Assembly: GCF_001529295.1 (NCBI RefSeq)
Contig: NZ_LLWK01000038.1
Location: 310,001-374,000 of the forward strand
Reading direction: 5' to 3'
Length of the DNA stretch: 64,000 nt
Source: Flavobacterium sp. TAB 87
Lineage (GTDB): Bacteria; Bacteroidota; Bacteroidia; Flavobacteriales; Flavobacteriaceae
How positions within the stretch are numbered: position 1 is the first letter of the stretch; every line of letters begins with the position of its first letter. Of the stretch, positions 62,362-64,000 are shown in pieces. The translations under genes and the position numbers were made by a program. A model generated the notes under the pieces. It did no database searches and was not told the DNA's origin. It saw nothing but the letters and a program-made list of their open reading frames with translations.

Positions 62362-63939
62362 TTAGTTATATTTCGCCGAAATTTCTTTTGCTGCTTTTTC
62401 TAAAACATCAGTGATAGTATCATCTAATTTTCCAGCTTTTAAAGCGTTCAAAGTATCTTTATGTTTGTTGCTTAAGTACGAAATGAAATCAGCTTCAAAT
62501 TCTTTTACTTTATTAACAGGAACATTTCTTAACAAGTTTTTAGAACCTGCATAGATAATCGCTACTTGATTTTCTACAGGATAAGGATCATTTAAACCTT
62601 GTTTTAAGATCTCAACGTTTCTTTTCCCTTTTTCAATAACATTTAAAGTAACTGCATCCAAATCAGAACCAAACTTAGCAAATGCTTCCAATTCACGGAA
62701 CTGTGCTTGGTCTAATTTTAACGTTCCAGATACTTTTTTCATTGATTTAATCTGAGCATTACCTCCAACACGTGATACAGAAATACCAACGTTAATTGCC
62801 GGACGAACTCCTGAGTTAAACAAATCTCCATCTAAGAAAATCTGACCATCCGTAATCGAAATTACGTTTGTTGGGATATAGGCAGAAACGTCACCAGCTT
62901 GAGTTTCAATAATTGGCAAAGCAGTTAATGAACCACCACCTTTTACAATTCCTTTTAATGAATCTGGTAAGTCGTTCATGCTTTTAGCAATTCCGTCATC
63001 AGCAATTACCTTACAAGCACGCTCTAATAAACGAGAGTGTAAGTAGAAAACGTCTCCAGGATATGCTTCACGTCCCGGTGGTCTTCTTAACAAAAGAGAA
63101 ACCTCACGGTAAGCAACAGCCTGTTTAGATAAATCATCATAAACAATTAAAGCTGGACGACCAGAATCTCTAAAATACTCCCCAATTGCAGCACCTGCCA
63201 TTGGAGCATATACTTGCATTGGAGCTGGATCAGATGCATTTGCTGCAACGATCACTGTATAAGCCATTGCACCTTTTTCTTCTAACATTTTTGCAATTCC
63301 TGCAACTGTAGAAGCTTTTTGTCCAATTGCTACATAGATACAAAATACAGGTTTCCCCGCATCGTAAAATTCTTTCTGATTTAAGATGGTATCGATACAA
63401 ACAGAAGACTTTCCTGTCTGACGGTCACCAATAACCAACTCACGTTGTCCACGACCAACTGGAATCATAGCATCAATAGCTTTTATTCCGGTTTGTAATG
63501 GTTCTGTAACTGGTTGACGGAAGATAACTCCAGGAGCTTTTCTTTCTAATGGCATTTCGTATAACGTTCCACCAATTGGCCCTTTTCCATCGATAGGAAA
63601 ACCAAGTGTGTTTACTACACGACCAACCATTTGTTCTCCTACTTTAAGAGAAGCGATACGTTGTGTTCTTTTTGCAATTGAACCTTCTTTGATCCCTGTT
63701 GAAGGTCCTAAAAGTACAACACCAACATTATCTTCTTCAAGGTTTAGTACAATTGCTTCAAGCCCGTTTTCAAATTCAACTAACTCTCCGTATTGTACAT
63801 TAGATAGCCCGTAAATACGAGCAATACCGTCTCCAACTTGAAGTACAGTTCCTACTTCCTCTAGCGTAGCACCAGATTCAAAACCTTCTACTTGCTTTCT
63901 TAATATTGCTGAAATTTCAGCAGGTTTGATTTCCGCCAT
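62362..63939 (-). CDS. atpA: ATP synthase F1 subunit alpha
   Basis: A regulatory nucleotide-binding subunit of F1. The 525-residue protein has the P-loop GDRQTGKSS at residues 171-179, the segment [46 protein letters not shown] in pattern (with the arginine-finger region later, SVSRVGG) and a normal C-terminus. It is followed by atpG and preceded by atpH, the usual order in this operon. Confidence 0.98.
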   Translation of the reverse strand: MAEIKPAEISAILRKQVEGFESGATLEEVGTVLQVGDGIARIYGLSNVQYGELVEFENGLEAIVLNLEEDNVGVVLLGPSTGIKEGSIAKRTQRIASLKVGEQMVGRVVNTLGFPIDGKGPIGGTLYEMPLERKAPGVIFRQPVTEPLQTGIKAIDAMIPVGRGQRELVIGDRQTGKSSVCIDTILNQKEFYDAGKPVFCIYVAIGQKASTVAGIAKMLEEKGAMAYTVIVAANASDPAPMQVYAPMAGAAIGEYFRDSGRPALIVYDDLSKQAVAYREVSLLLRRPPGREAYPGDVFYLHSRLLERACKVIADDGIAKSMNDLPDSLKGIVKGGGSLTALPIIETQAGDVSAYIPTNVISITDGQIFLDGDLFNSGVRPAINVGISVSRVGGNAQIKSMKKVSGTLKLDQAQFRELEAFAKFGSDLDAVTLNVIEKGKRNVEILKQGLNDPYPVENQVAIIYAGSKNLLRNVPVNKVKEFEADFISYLSNKHKDTLNALKAGKLDDTITDVLEKAAKEISAKYN

Positions 63940-63976
63940 CTTAATATATTATTTAAACACTTAACGTGTGATAAAA

Positions 63977-64000
63977 CTAATTACTTAACTCTCTTTTTAA
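63977..64000 (-). CDS. atpH: ATP synthase F1 subunit delta, last residues only
   Basis: Reading into the window from the right edge on the minus strand, one frame gives LKRELSN then a TAG stop 37 bases before atpA. Delta subunits in this phylum end in a similar basic helix and atpH is the gene expected here. Only seven residues are visible, so the call rests on position. Confidence 0.6.
   Translation of the reverse strand, partial: LKRELSN

Overview
The window looks like a chromosome segment of a flavobacterium (Bacteroidota, family Flavobacteriaceae, Flavobacterium-like). The base composition is AT-rich and Shine-Dalgarno sites are largely absent. Many genes are preceded by the Bacteroidota -7 promoter element TAnnTTTG. 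Several families are typical of the group: DUF4286, DUF4292, an OlsF-like lipid acyltransferase and a GT51 protein with an AsmA-like front half. This assignment is inference from gene content; no 16S gene is present.

Layout. Bases 1-25,200 are core chromosome: the 3' part of radA, a transglycosylase, a Tas-like reductase, an OmpA-type lipoprotein, exonuclease III, an OlsF-like acyltransferase, two small membrane proteins, a 2-hydroxyacid dehydrogenase, nhaA, proC, mgtE-rsmA, a TPR protein, serS, several small proteins, metG, an EamA transporter and a HAD phosphatase. Bases 25,261-45,703 are a ~20.4 kb integrative mobilizable element inserted in the 3' end of a tRNA-Leu(CAA) gene and bounded by a 23-bp direct repeat. 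Bases 45,700-64,000 return to core: prs, rplY, pth, sodA, two tandem candidate small RNAs, dusB, a frameshifted serine hydrolase, a long leftward cell-envelope operon (flippase, dut, nucleotidyltransferase, TPR, DUF4292, EnvC-like), rbfA with an FtsX-type permease, and the atpH-atpA-atpG part of the F1 ATPase operon.

How the element works. Its left part holds a tyrosine integrase, an excisionase-like HTH protein, a VapE-type helicase, a Toprim primase, a BfmA/BtgA-like accessory protein, a small membrane protein, a DUF5712-type relaxase and ParA with a ribbon-helix-helix partner. Between the helicase and the primase lies a dense array of nine TTACCTA heptamers framed by an 18-bp inverted repeat, a likely replication origin. 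No type IV secretion genes are seen, so transfer would need a helper. The right part (34.5-45.5 kb) is cargo that looks like a defence island. It contains an unknown CxxC protein, a type III restriction-modification pair (mod...res) with a DUF3800 protein and a possible BECR-fold RNase between the subunits, and a 1243-residue STAND-like ATPase with an N-terminal PD-(D/E)xK-like domain. The last two units are the best candidates for an undescribed system.

Non-coding structure is rich: two tandem paralogous small RNA genes downstream of sodA, three copies of a dispersed ~80-bp structured repeat, a 73-81-bp tandem array beside atpG, an 11-bp helically phased array before res, and a TTAG microsatellite just before a DUF805 gene.
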